Positions 8,845-17,473 of a stretch of DNA of 64,000 nt are shown here, piece after piece. A model generated the notes under the pieces. It saw only the letters and a list, made by a program, of their open reading frames with translations. It searched no databases and had not been told where the DNA came from. Both the position numbers and the translations under genes were made by a program. This DNA comes from CBDIHP01 sp965279195 (GTDB lineage Bacteria > Planctomycetota > Planctomycetia > Isosphaerales > Isosphaeraceae): contig CBDIHP010000034.1 of assembly GCA_965279195.1 (NCBI GenBank), positions 119,796-183,795 on the forward strand, written 5' to 3'. The first letter of the stretch is position 1. Each line of letters starts with the position of its first letter.

Positions 8845-9723
8845 TCACCCCTGGCGGCGGCGGATGGTCCAGGAGAGTTCGAACCCGCCGAGGGCGGCCT
8901 TGCCGCGCTTGAGGAAGGATTTTGCCCCCTGGAAGACGTGGGGGCGGTCGGCTCGATGGTTCAGCGCGGCCGAGGGCTTGCGGGCGATCACGACCTGGCT
9001 GCGTGGGAGCAGGTGGTCGAGCCGGGCGAGGAGTTCGTCGCCGCCGGGGGCCCCTTCGAGGGCGCGCCAGACCCGGTTCCAGTCCATGGCGACCTCGGGC
9101 GGCCCCTTGGGGGCGTCGGGCGAGGCGTACCGGCCGACGGGGTTGCAGCGCTCGTCGTCGGCCGCCGCGCGCAGGAGGGTGTGGATCGACCAGTAGCCGT
9201 TGTTCGGGTACCAGGGCCTCGCGACGACCTCCAGCCCCGCGTCGCGGAGCAGGGCGTCGAGCGTCTCGTGCTCGAAGACGTTGATGTGACCGGGGAAGCG
9301 GAAATATTCCTCGGTCGCCACCAGCCCCATCAGGGCCTCCGACGCCGGGTCGGGGACGGAGATCAGGTAGCGGGCCCCGGGTCGGCCGATCCGGGCCAGC
9401 TCGGCCACGAACCCGGCGGGCCCGGGGATGTGCTCGATGACCTCGGTGCAGACGACCACGCTGGCCGCGCCGTCGGGCAGGGGGATCCTGCCGTTGGGCT
9501 CGGCGACGATCCCCCGAAAGGATTTTGCGGCAACGCCTTGCATCCGCTCGGAGGTGTGCCGGATGAGATCGGCGTCGACGTCCACGGCGATGACCTCGGC
9601 CCCCGCCTCCCCGGCCGCGACGCAGGCGCCGCCGAGCCCGCAGCCGATGTCGACGAAGGTGTCTGCGGGCGTGATCGGCCCGAGTTCCGGGAAATCGGCG
9701 CTATGTCGGAGCCACCTGGCCAC
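8845..9723 (-). CDS. SAM-dependent methyltransferase, class I, unknown substrate
   Basis: A Rossmann methyltransferase domain is evident: motif I VDIGCGLGGACVAAGEAGAE at about residues 24-43, an acidic end of beta2 (VIAVDVD), motif CTEVIEHIPGP, and LISVPDP after beta5. The C-terminal 110 residues are specific to this protein. The frame is open further upstream, but that part overlaps an inverted-repeat element. A GTG at 9721-9723 with AAAGGGG upstream gives a 292-aa protein and is the better start. The pattern fits the ubiquinone/biotin-type methyltransferase 11 family; the substrate cannot be told. It is minus-strand, like the surface-protein gene after it, 179 bp away. Confidence 0.75.
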   Translation of the reverse strand: MARWLRHSADFPELGPITPADTFVDIGCGLGGACVAAGEAGAEVIAVDVDADLIRHTSERMQGVAAKSFRGIVAEPNGRIPLPDGAASVVVCTEVIEHIPGPAGFVAELARIGRPGARYLISVPDPASEALMGLVATEEYFRFPGHINVFEHETLDALLRDAGLEVVARPWYPNNGYWSIHTLLRAAADDERCNPVGRYASPDAPKGPPEVAMDWNRVWRALEGAPGGDELLARLDHLLPRSQVVIARKPSAALNHRADRPHVFQGAKSFLKRGKAALGGFELSWTIRRRQG

Positions 9724-9824
9724 GGACCACCCCTTTCCAACCCAACCGGACACGCCCGCCTCGTCGCGGGGAAACCCAAGGCCCTGTTTTGCCGATCCGG
9801 CGAAATCCGTCAACCGCAACCCTT

Positions 9825-9959
9825 TGGGAGTGCGGGAGCGCAGCCGCCGCGTCCCGGGGAAGACGGCCGGCCGGATCGGGGATGCTGAGTCGATCGCGAG
9901 GGGGAACCCTGCCGCGATCGACACCCATCGGGAAGCGGCCGCTCCGCTCCCGCACTCCA
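9825..9959. repeat. Inverted-repeat element, family 3 copy
   Basis: GGGAGTGCGGGAGCGCAGCC at the left and GGCCGCTCCGCTCCCGCACT at the right pair with each other; the total is about 135 bp with a unique centre. The same ends occur at 18343-18466 and 43442-43560, and single arms at about 44665 and 47153. It lies between the methyltransferase start and the DUF1592 gene. The following 9960-10245 shows no feature. Confidence 0.75.
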
Positions 9960-10245
9960 GAGTCAGAGGGCTTCCGGAACGCGCCGGGGTCGGTTAGAGT
10001 CTTGTTGGATTCCTGTCGATACGCTGTTGAAACGAGACGGGCGGAGGAACGCCCGGGTCGCCCCTCGCCGAATGCAGATCCGCCCGGCCGGTCCCTCTCG
10101 CCTTGCCCCGGCCTCCCACCTTCTCGACGGATCGCGCGGCGAACGACCCAACTCAGGCGGCACGAACCCGCCCCGTCGAAGATCCGTCGGTCCGTCCCAC
10201 CCGAAGCCCCGCCCCGCGCGACCCGGCAAGCAACGAGGCGCCCCC

Positions 10246-12753
10246 ATGGCAACGGCTCCCCCAGGCACGCGCAGGCGTACGTCCACCGCGACGTCCCTGG
10301 CGCTGGCGTCTCTCGCCCTCCTCGGGCTCGGTGCAAACGCCCGCGCCGCCGATACGTACGCCGACGCCGTCGAGCCGATCCTCTCCCAGTACTGCTACGG
10401 CTGCCACGGCCAGGGGGCGAAGAAGGGGAACGTCGACCTCGAGGCCCTGGGGGCGCAGGCCGAGCCCAACGGCAGCCGGACCGCCTGGGCCGCCGTGCTC
10501 AGGAACCTCCGCTCGGGCGTCATGCCCCCCGCCGGCAAGCCCCGGCCGGGCAAGGACGAACTCGCGAAGGTCGAGGCCTGGATCAAGTCGGCCGCGCTCA
10601 AGGTCGACCCCGCCGACCCCGACCCCGGTCGCGTCACCATCCGCAGGCTCAATCGCGCCGAGTATCGCAACACGATCCGCGACCTGATGGGGATCGAGTA
10701 CAACACCGAGGAAGAATTCCCGGCCGACGACACCGGCTACGGGTTCGACACCATCGGCGACGTCCTCGCCGTCTCGCCGCTGCTGCTCGAAAAATACCTC
10801 CAGGCCGCCGAGTCGATCGTCGCCAAGTCGGTGCCGACCGTCACCCGGATCACCCCCGAGCGCGACCTCTTCGTCGAGCTGTTCCGCGGCCGATCCCGGC
10901 CCAGCCGGCTGCCGATGACCGAGACGTCGAAGGTCTTCAAGGCGATCGACGTCGAGAAGGCCGGCGACTACAGGGTCGTCCTCGACCTGGCCGCGCGTGG
11001 GGCCTACAGCCCCGCGAAGGTGAAGGTCGACATCACGCTCGACGACAAGCCCGCCTGGACCGGCACGTTCGCCTGGGGCCAGGAGGGGGCCCGCGTTATC
11101 GAGCTGCCCGTCACCTGGGCCGTGGGCGACCACGTTCTGGCGATCCACGTCGAGCCCATTGAGGCCAAGGACAAGGCGAAGCCGAAGGACGCGCCGAAGA
11201 CGGACGCGCCGAAGGATGAGCGCGAGGCTGCCCGACGCAAGGAGGCCCAGGAGCGTCAGCAGAAGAACCCGTTCGAGCTGCGGATCCAGTCGGTGAAGGT
11301 CCGCGGGCCGCTCGGCGACAACTCGGGCGTCCACCCGCCGCGCTACGAGAAATTCTTCGGCAACCAGGACCCGCCGCCGGCCTCCGATCCGGTCGCGAGG
11401 AAGGCCCACGCCCGGAAGGTCATCGAGCGGTTCGCCGCCCGTGCCTTCCGCAGGCCGGTGGGCCCCGAGGTGCTCGACCGCCTCGTCGCCCTGGCCGAGT
11501 CGGTGATGACGATCCCGGGCAAGACGTTCGAGGAGGGGGTGTCTCAGGCGTTCGTCGGCGTGCTGGCGTCACCCCGGTTCCTCTTCCGGGTCGAGGAGCC
11601 CGACCCGAAGAGCCCGGCGGGGAAACACCCGTTCGTCGACGAGTACGCCCTGGCGTCGCGGCTGTCGTACTTCCTGTGGTCGACCATGCCCGACGACACG
11701 CTCTTCGACCTCGCCCGCAAAAGCCAGCTCCGGGCCAATCTGCCGGCCCAGGTCGAGCGCATGCTCAAGGACGCGCGGTCGGAGGCCCTGGTGAAGAATT
11801 TCACCGGCCAGTGGCTCCAGACGCGCGACGTCGAGGGGATCGCGATCAACGCCCGGGCGGTCCTGAGGCGCGACCGCCGGCCGGGGAGCAGCGGCCGGTT
11901 CGGCGGCAACGTGCCGTTCGAGCTCGACCGCGACCTCCGCGGGCTCCTCCAGCGCGAGACGGAGATGACGGTCTCCCACGTCCTGAAGGAAGACCGCCCG
12001 CTCACCGAACTGATCGACGCCGACTACACGTTCCTGAATGAACGCCTGGCCAAGCACTATGAGATCCCCGACATCAAGGGGCAGCAGATGCGGAAGGTGA
12101 CCCTGCCGAAGGGGAGCCCCCGGGGCGGCATCCTGACGCAGGGGGCGTTCCTGATCGTCACCTCGAACCCGACGCGGACCTCGCCGGTGAAGCGCGGGCT
12201 GTTCCTGCTGGACAACATCCTGGGCACCCCGCCGCCGCCGCCGCCGAACAACGTGCCCGACCTCGACGTGGCCGACAAGGAGATCAACGGCCGCCAGCCG
12301 TCGATGCGGGAACTCATGGAGATCCACCGCAAGGACCCGCTCTGCAACAGCTGCCACTCGCGGATGGACCCCCTCGGCCTGGCGTTCGAGAACTTCAACG
12401 CGCTGGGCCTCTACCGCGAGACCGAACGAGGCCAGAAGGTCGACCCCGCCGGCACGCTGATCACCGGCGAGAAGTTCCAGGGCGTGAAGGAACTCAAGAC
12501 GATCCTCACGGTTCAATACCGGCGCAACTATCACGATTGCCTCTCCGAGAAGCTCCTGACCTACGCCATCGGCCGGGGGATGGAGCCGTCGGACGTCGAA
12601 GGGCTGGACCGCGTCGTCGCCCGCCTCGAATCCGGCGGCGGCACCCTCAAGGCCCTGATCTCGGGCGTCGTCGAATCCCCCCAGTTCCTCAAACGCCGCC
12701 AGCCCCCGAAGCTCGCCGCCGGCGAATCGAAACCGAGCACAGGTACGGAATAA
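10246..12753 (+). CDS. Planctomycete cytochrome c/DUF1592-DUF1588-DUF1585 secreted protein
   Basis: The 835-aa product has a signal peptide (hydrophobic LALASLALLGLGANARA, cleaved near residue 35). A planctomycete-type cytochrome c domain follows with the haem motif CYGCH at residues 50-54 and MPP further on as a likely axial methionine. The rest has the domain order of the DUF1587-DUF1595-DUF1592-DUF1588-DUF1585 family, with RRLNRAEYRNTIRDL, RAFRRPV, YFLWSTMPDD and GILTQGAFL. A second motif, CNSCH, lies at 700-704. A charged Lys/Pro/Asp insert is near 310-330. The family is abundant in planctomycetes and is nearly always followed by a DUF1552 gene, as here; redox or polymer-degradation roles have been proposed, none established. 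No close SD precedes the ATG; upstream in-frame extension lacks signal-peptide logic. Confidence 0.9.
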   Translation: MATAPPGTRRRTSTATSLALASLALLGLGANARAADTYADAVEPILSQYCYGCHGQGAKKGNVDLEALGAQAEPNGSRTAWAAVLRNLRSGVMPPAGKPRPGKDELAKVEAWIKSAALKVDPADPDPGRVTIRRLNRAEYRNTIRDLMGIEYNTEEEFPADDTGYGFDTIGDVLAVSPLLLEKYLQAAESIVAKSVPTVTRITPERDLFVELFRGRSRPSRLPMTETSKVFKAIDVEKAGDYRVVLDLAARGAYSPAKVKVDITLDDKPAWTGTFAWGQEGARVIELPVTWAVGDHVLAIHVEPIEAKDKAKPKDAPKTDAPKDEREAARRKEAQERQQKNPFELRIQSVKVRGPLGDNSGVHPPRYEKFFGNQDPPPASDPVARKAHARKVIERFAARAFRRPVGPEVLDRLVALAESVMTIPGKTFEEGVSQAFVGVLASPRFLFRVEEPDPKSPAGKHPFVDEYALASRLSYFLWSTMPDDTLFDLARKSQLRANLPAQVERMLKDARSEALVKNFTGQWLQTRDVEGIAINARAVLRRDRRPGSSGRFGGNVPFELDRDLRGLLQRETEMTVSHVLKEDRPLTELIDADYTFLNERLAKHYEIPDIKGQQMRKVTLPKGSPRGGILTQGAFLIVTSNPTRTSPVKRGLFLLDNILGTPPPPPPNNVPDLDVADKEINGRQPSMRELMEIHRKDPLCNSCHSRMDPLGLAFENFNALGLYRETERGQKVDPAGTLITGEKFQGVKELKTILTVQYRRNYHDCLSEKLLTYAIGRGMEPSDVEGLDRVVARLESGGGTLKALISGVVESPQFLKRRQPPKLAAGESKPSTGTE

Positions 12754-12762
12754 CGACGTCCC

Positions 12763-12826
12763 TCGTAGGGTCCGCTGTTGCGGACCTTCCCCCGCACAGA
12801 TGGTCCGCAATCGCGGACCCTACCAA
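12763..12826. repeat. Inverted-repeat element, family 5
   Basis: TAGGGTCCGCTGTTGCGGAC at the left pairs with GTCCGCAATCGCGGACCCTA at the right, about 60 bp in all. It lies in the 91-bp gap between the DUF1592 and DUF1552 genes, so it would be transcribed as a hairpin within the operon. Half copies lie at 50070-50093 and 57917-57941. Confidence 0.75.
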
Positions 12827-12844
12827 CAAACCCCCGGAACCGAC

Positions 12845-14215
12845 ATGATCCACGAAGAGTCGCCGATGACGCGGGATCCCGAGTTCAATCGCCGTCGCTT
12901 CCTCCGGGGGGCCGGCGCGCTGGTGGCCTTGCCGCTCATGGAGAGCCTCCCCGGGCTGCGCGGGGTCGCCCAGGCGGCGATCAAGTCGGGCTCGCCCAAG
13001 CGGGCGGCGTTCGTCTATGTGCCGAATGGAGTGATCCAGACGCCCTGGTGGCCGACGGGCGACGAGAAGGCGTTCTCGCTCAGTACGACCATGGAGCCTC
13101 TGGAGGCGCTCCGCGGCCAGATCCAGATCTTCCAGGGGCTCGACCACGCCAACGCGACCGCCGGGCCCGACGGCGCGGGCGACCATGCCCGCGCCAACGG
13201 CACGTTCCTCACCGGCGTCCGGGTCAAGAAGACCGCCGGCGGCGACATCCGCGCGGGCGTCTCGATCGACCAGGTGATCGCCCGCCACGTCGGGCAGGAC
13301 ACCCGGTTCCCCTCGCTCGAACTGTCGTGCGACGGCGTCCGGAAGTCGGGCAATTGCGACTCCGGCTACTCGTGCGCCTACCAGTTCAACCTCTCCTGGA
13401 CCGGCCCGACCTCGCCGCTCGCCCCCGAGCCGAACCCCCGCCTCGCCTTCGAGCGCCTCTTCGGCGGCGGCCCCATCGGCGAGCGCCGGAAGAACTACAA
13501 GCTGCGGCAGGAGCAGCAGCGCTCGGTCCTCGACTTCGTCCGCGACGACGCCAAACGCCTCCAGGCCGAACTCTCCGGGCGCGATAGGCAGAAGCTCGAC
13601 CAGTACCTCAACGGCGTCCGCGAGCTGGAGATGCGGATCGAGAAGGCCGAGCGGACGGGCGAGACGCCGGACCCGAACGTCCCGACCCCGCCGGGGATCC
13701 CCGCGAACTACCAGGAGCACATCCGCCTGATGTTCACGGTCCTCCAGCTCGCCTTCCAGACCGATTCGACCCGGGTGGCGACGTTCCTGATGGCCCACGA
13801 CGGCAGCAACCGCTCGTTCGCCGACATCGGCGTGCCCGAGGGCCACCACGACCTCTCGCACCACGGCAACGACGCCGAGAAGATGGCCAAGATCGCCGAG
13901 ATCGACCGGTTCTACACCACCCAGCTCGCCTGGTTCCTCGACCGGATGGCCCAGACCAAGGACGTCGACGGCCGCTCGCTGCTCGACAACTCCATGATCG
14001 TCTACGGGTCCGGCAACGCCGACGGCAACCGCCACTCGCACCACAACCTTCCCGTCCTCCTCGCCGGCGGCGGCGGCGGCACCCTGAACGGCGGCCGCTT
14101 CGTCAAGGCCGGCTCCGTGCCCCTCTCGAACCTCTTCCTCTCCGTCGCCGACCGCATGGGCGTCCCCAACCTCGACCGCTTCGGCGACTCCACGGGGCGG
14201 TTCACGAACGTGTGA
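12845..14215 (+). CDS. DUF1552 domain protein with twin-arginine signal
   Basis: This 456-aa protein starts with a TAT export signal: RRRFLRGAGALVALPLMES at residues 16-34, ending near AQA. The mature part is the DUF1552 domain of the alkaline-phosphatase-like superfamily relatives, with KRAAFVYVPNGV, FQGLDHANA, LTGVRVKKTAGGDIRAGVSIDQ, FPSLELSCDG, and near the end MIVYGSGNADGNRHSHHNLP. It is paired with the upstream DUF1592 cytochrome gene, the standard planctomycete arrangement, and probably works with it in the periplasm. An alternative start is the ATG at 12866. The biochemical activity of the family is unknown. Confidence 0.88.
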   Translation: MIHEESPMTRDPEFNRRRFLRGAGALVALPLMESLPGLRGVAQAAIKSGSPKRAAFVYVPNGVIQTPWWPTGDEKAFSLSTTMEPLEALRGQIQIFQGLDHANATAGPDGAGDHARANGTFLTGVRVKKTAGGDIRAGVSIDQVIARHVGQDTRFPSLELSCDGVRKSGNCDSGYSCAYQFNLSWTGPTSPLAPEPNPRLAFERLFGGGPIGERRKNYKLRQEQQRSVLDFVRDDAKRLQAELSGRDRQKLDQYLNGVRELEMRIEKAERTGETPDPNVPTPPGIPANYQEHIRLMFTVLQLAFQTDSTRVATFLMAHDGSNRSFADIGVPEGHHDLSHHGNDAEKMAKIAEIDRFYTTQLAWFLDRMAQTKDVDGRSLLDNSMIVYGSGNADGNRHSHHNLPVLLAGGGGGTLNGGRFVKAGSVPLSNLFLSVADRMGVPNLDRFGDSTGRFTNV

Positions 14216-14573
14216 ATTGGGGGAGGATTGAACTGCAAGAGCGCCGAGGAAGACGGGGGAGGATTGAACAACAGAGACACGGAGGGCACGGAGGGGAAGA
14301 CATGAGGAATGGGTGATGAGGGATGAGGGATGGGGGACGACGCGCTGGGCGCGGGTCTCCAGACCCCGCCCTTGCACCCGCCACGCCGCACCACAAAATC
14401 GGGTCTCCAGACCCGTTCATTCTTGCAAGAGTGAACGGGTCTGGAGACCCGATTGGCTGATCCCTCCGATGAGGGTCGGGGCGGGGTCTGGAGACCCTCG
14501 CCCAGCGCTCACCGCCCGCGCCCAATCGCCTCCGTCTCTTTCTCTTCCTTTGCGCTCTTTGCGTCTTTGCGGT
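14216..14573. repeat. Gene-free stretch: family 6 repeats flanking family 1 palindrome copy D
   Basis: 14218-14312 carries two units beginning GGGGAGGATTGAAC, one followed by ACAGAGACACGGAGGGCACG. 14341-14508 is family 1 copy D, whose inner loop is itself an inverted repeat (TTCATTCTTGCAAGAGTGAA). 14533-14573 holds the opposite-strand unit CTTTGCGTCTTTGCGGTTCA, which runs into the stop codon of the next minus-strand gene. No gene. Confidence 0.8.
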
Positions 14574-15200
14574 TCAATCCTCCCCGATCCGATCCCAATC
14601 ATCCACGACCTTCCCGCCCGGGGGCTTGTAGGTCCAGGCGTTGAAGAGCAGGGCGGCGACGCCGATGCCGAAGGCGGTGAAGGCGCCGCCGAGGATCATG
14701 GTGAGGGTGCCGGCGAAGGGGAAGGTGGCGAGCCGGCCGGTGCGGTTGCCGTCGCGGAGGACCAGGCCGAGGAACATCGCGGCCGGCCCGACGGCGAAGC
14801 AGGCCAGGGCGGCGAGGGTCCAGAGGATCGGGTGCCGGCGGACCATGCGGTGCGCCTCAGCCTGCTCCGCGGCCTCGCGCGCGATCTCGCCGTCGCCCCC
14901 GCTCGCTTCGAGCTTGCGTGCGGCCGATTCCGCGGGCACCCCGGCGTCCAGGAGCCCCTCGGACTGCTCCAGCGCCTGGGCCATCAAGACCGCCCGCACG
15001 ACCTTCTCCGCCGTCGGCTCGTCCAGCCCCTCCGCCACGAGCTGACGCGCCACGATCTCCGACGGGGTCCCCTTCGCGAGCAACTCCCCCGCCCGCGCGG
15101 CCATCCTCCGCTCCACCGTGACCGTCGCCCAGACGAAGAACAGCGCGATCCCGCCCACGAACAGGCCGATGCCCAGGAACGGCCAGGGGGTCTGCCACAT
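14574..15200 (-). CDS. Membrane protein of unknown function (208 aa)
   Basis: The N-terminus is a membrane segment (WPFLGIGLFVGGIALFFVWA), then a charged helical stretch of about 100 residues rich in Ala/Glu, in which two units resemble each other (GTPSEIVARQLVAEGLDEPTA and GVPAESAARKLEASGG). Two further membrane segments follow (ILWTLAALACFAVGPAAMFLG and a segment near 165-190). The C-terminus is short and charged. The start ATG has GAGG six bases upstream. The stop codon TGA is the first part of a family 6 repeat. The family is not recognised; the helical repeats may bind a partner in the cytoplasm. Confidence 0.7.
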   Translation of the reverse strand: MWQTPWPFLGIGLFVGGIALFFVWATVTVERRMAARAGELLAKGTPSEIVARQLVAEGLDEPTAEKVVRAVLMAQALEQSEGLLDAGVPAESAARKLEASGGDGEIAREAAEQAEAHRMVRRHPILWTLAALACFAVGPAAMFLGLVLRDGNRTGRLATFPFAGTLTMILGGAFTAFGIGVAALLFNAWTYKPPGGKVVDDWDRIGED

Positions 15201-15201
15201 T

Positions 15202-15498
15202 GGAGGCCTCAAGGGAAAGGGGGAGGGATTGAACCGCAAAGACGCAAAGATCGCAAAGGAAGACGGGGGGGGGAATTGAACCACAGAGACACGGAGGGCA
15301 CGGAGGAGAAGAAATGAGGAATGGATAATGGGTGATGGGTAATCGAATCAATTCAATGATTCATCCTTTATGACCATGACCCATGACCCATGACCCATGA
15401 CCCATGACCCATCTCTTACTTCTCTCCGTGTCCTCCGTGTCTCTGTGGTTCAATCCTCTCCCGTCTTCCTTGGCGCTCTTTGCGTCTTTGCGGTTCAA
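15202..15498. repeat. Family 6 repeats and a 7-bp tandem repeat between two minus-strand genes
   Basis: 15225-15320 carries units with ATTGAACCGCAAAGACGCAA and ATTGAACCACAGAGACACGG in plus orientation. At 15375-15409 CATGACC is repeated five times in tandem. 15420-15498 carries the same two unit types in reverse, so the whole block is a large inverted arrangement. The last unit ends at the stop codon of the hydrolase gene. Confidence 0.8.
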
Positions 15499-16425
15499 TC
15501 ACTTGTCTTTCCGGATCCCCGGCGGATACTCCAGCAGCCCGCGGCAGCGGAGCCACTTGAGGCACAGGCCGGTCCAGGATTCGGGCAGGCGGCCGTTCTG
15601 GCGGACGCCGAAGTCGTGGTCGCCGGTGTCGTAGACGTGCAGCTCGGCGGGGACGCCCGCGCGCTTCAGGGCCAGGTACATCACCACGCTCGTCGAGGCG
15701 TCCGAGCCGCCGTAGGACTCGCGGTCGTCCGACGTGTGCGCCAGGAACACCGGCGGGCTGTCCTTGGGGATCGGCAGCATGTCCGGCCGGACGGCGTCCA
15801 GGTCCCGGTCGCGGACCTTGAAGTAGCCCGAGTAGCACCCGATGGCGAAATCCGGCCGGCAGGAGACCCTGTCGATCTCATCAATGGGTGCATATTTGCG
15901 TTTGTGGAAGCCCGTGGCGACGGCGAGGTGGCCGCCGGCCGAGAAGCCGACGATGCCGATGCGGTCGGGGCGGATATTCCACTCCTTCGCCCGGCTGCGG
16001 ACCAGGCTGACCGCGCGCTGGGCGTCCATCTGGGGCCCGAGCGGCGGCTCGCCCTGGACGTCGCCGGGGCGCCTGGGGCATCGGTACTTGAGGAGGACGG
16101 CGGTGATCCCCTGGGCGTTGAGCCAGCGGGCGACCTCCTCGCCTTCCAGTTCCCAGTAGAGTTCCCAGTAGCCCCCGCCGGGGCAGACGATCATCGCCGT
16201 GCCCGTGTTGTACCCGGCCGGGGGCGAGAGGACCGTGATCGTCGGCCGCGAGACGTTCGTGACCAGCTTCGTCGGGCCGACCAGGGGCGAGTCGTAGATC
16301 CGGAACCCCTCGGGCCGGGCGATGCCGACGTCCCCCGGCGGCTTCGCCGGGTCGGGCCAGAGGTCCACGACGACCGGATCGGCCCCGAGGGCCAGGCACG
16401 CCATGGGGATCGCCAGGAGCATCAT
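15499..16425 (-). CDS. Secreted alpha/beta hydrolase (esterase, acetyl-xylan esterase-like)
   Basis: The 308-aa product has a short signal peptide (MMLLAIPMACLALGA). It shows the alpha/beta hydrolase fold: oxyanion-hole region VCPGGGYW at about 80-87, nucleophile elbow GFSAGG with Ser162, an acid candidate in HTSDD (Asp233/234), and GDHDFG with His270. This pattern matches the BD-FAE/acetyl-xylan-esterase group that removes acyl groups from plant polysaccharides, a reasonable inference but not proven. The start is close to a second ATG (MMLL). The stop TGA overlaps a family 6 repeat. It is in the same orientation as the Gly-rich pair upstream. Confidence 0.8.
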   Translation of the reverse strand: MMLLAIPMACLALGADPVVVDLWPDPAKPPGDVGIARPEGFRIYDSPLVGPTKLVTNVSRPTITVLSPPAGYNTGTAMIVCPGGGYWELYWELEGEEVARWLNAQGITAVLLKYRCPRRPGDVQGEPPLGPQMDAQRAVSLVRSRAKEWNIRPDRIGIVGFSAGGHLAVATGFHKRKYAPIDEIDRVSCRPDFAIGCYSGYFKVRDRDLDAVRPDMLPIPKDSPPVFLAHTSDDRESYGGSDASTSVVMYLALKRAGVPAELHVYDTGDHDFGVRQNGRLPESWTGLCLKWLRCRGLLEYPPGIRKDK

Positions 16426-16441
16426 TCGATGGGGTCTCAGC

Positions 16442-17428
16442 TCAGGGCCGGGGCTTCGTCGAGGCGGATTCCCTGGGCGTCGACGCGGCGGGGGACGCGG
16501 TCGCCGGGGCCCCCTTCGTCGCCGCCTTGTTCGCGGCGTTGGGCGACCCCGCCGCCTTCTTCGCAGCCGCCGCGCCCGATCGGGTCGAGCGCCGGGCCCG
16601 CGAGTTCGAGGCCTTCGCCTGCGGCCGGGCCTGGGCCTGGGGCTGGAGGTCCTGCTCGAACGCGGGCATCGGGCCGGCGAGGTTGCCCGCGCCGCCGGCG
16701 GGGAGGACCGGGCCGTTGCCCAGGCCGAGCGGGCCGTTGGCGACGTTGCCGGGCGAGGAGCGGGGCAACGGCTGCGGCATGAGCGCCTGCACCGGCATCG
16801 CCGCGACCGGCTGGTACTGGTACATGAGCTGGGTCATGCCGAGCAAGGGGGACCCCACCGGCGGGCGATAGGACGATTCGAGCTGGTTGTTGAGCATCAC
16901 GCCGTTGGTTGCCACGCTACCGCCGCCTCCACCACCACCTCCTCCGCCGCCACCACCGCCGAAGGTCGAGCTCTTGTATGTCCCGTAATTGCCGTTGCCG
17001 TAGACCTTGTACAGATAGGGGTCGCCCGCGAATCGATTGACGTTGCCGGAGACGCTCGGCCCGTTGACCGACGGGTAGAGGTTCCGGCTGAAGACCGACT
17101 GCGGCAGCTTCTGGGTGTTCCCGAGGACCGGGCCGTTGTACTCGTAGGTCAGGGCCCCGCCGAACCCGTTGCTGACCTGCGACCTTTGGATGCCGTAGGT
17201 TGGCTGGTTGTCGGCGCCCCAGTTGTCGAAGGGCGTACCAACCAACGCACCACCCACGTCCGTCATGCGGTGCAGACGATTGAAGTAACCGAGGAAATCT
17301 TGCTCAGCCGGGACGTAGTTCTGGGCCATCGAATGGCCCTCCTCGAAATGCCAGTATGTGCCCAAAACCAGGGGCAACGCGATGAGCCGCAGGGTTCGGA
17401 GCGACAAAAATGAATCGAGAATTGTCAT
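16442..17428 (-). CDS. Exported Gly-rich protein, tandem paralogue 1
   Basis: The 328-aa protein starts with a hydrophobic segment (LRLIALPLVLGTYWHF) that may be a signal peptide. The following region resembles its neighbour (FSRNLYPSVNGPSVSGNVNR versus FSRNLYPAWNGPNLPGNINR). A run of 14 glycines is near residue 155-170, then a block from TNGVMLNNQLESSYRPPVG to QAQARPQA identical to the neighbour. The tail is basic and Ala/Ser-rich. No family recognised. It follows the second paralogue by 45 bp and is probably co-transcribed. Confidence 0.7.
   Translation of the reverse strand: MTILDSFLSLRTLRLIALPLVLGTYWHFEEGHSMAQNYVPAEQDFLGYFNRLHRMTDVGGALVGTPFDNWGADNQPTYGIQRSQVSNGFGGALTYEYNGPVLGNTQKLPQSVFSRNLYPSVNGPSVSGNVNRFAGDPYLYKVYGNGNYGTYKSSTFGGGGGGGGGGGGGGSVATNGVMLNNQLESSYRPPVGSPLLGMTQLMYQYQPVAAMPVQALMPQPLPRSSPGNVANGPLGLGNGPVLPAGGAGNLAGPMPAFEQDLQPQAQARPQAKASNSRARRSTRSGAAAAKKAAGSPNAANKAATKGAPATASPAASTPRESASTKPRP
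16616..16909. repeat. 294-bp block identical to 17606-17899 in the tandem paralogues (copy 1)
   Basis: Base-by-base comparison at an offset of 990 shows identity across the whole block, including third codon positions, while sequence on both sides differs strongly. This is the signature of recent gene conversion or unequal exchange between the two genes. The second copy is 17606-17899. Confidence 0.85.
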
Positions 17429-17473
17429 GTATATGTCCCGATGGGAGGGGTTCGGGCGTCGGAACGACAGCGA

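Noticed and set aside
10027..10245. Upstream extension of the DUF1592 gene
   Set aside because: The extension would put 73 residues before an obvious signal peptide; the ATG at 10246 is the sensible start.
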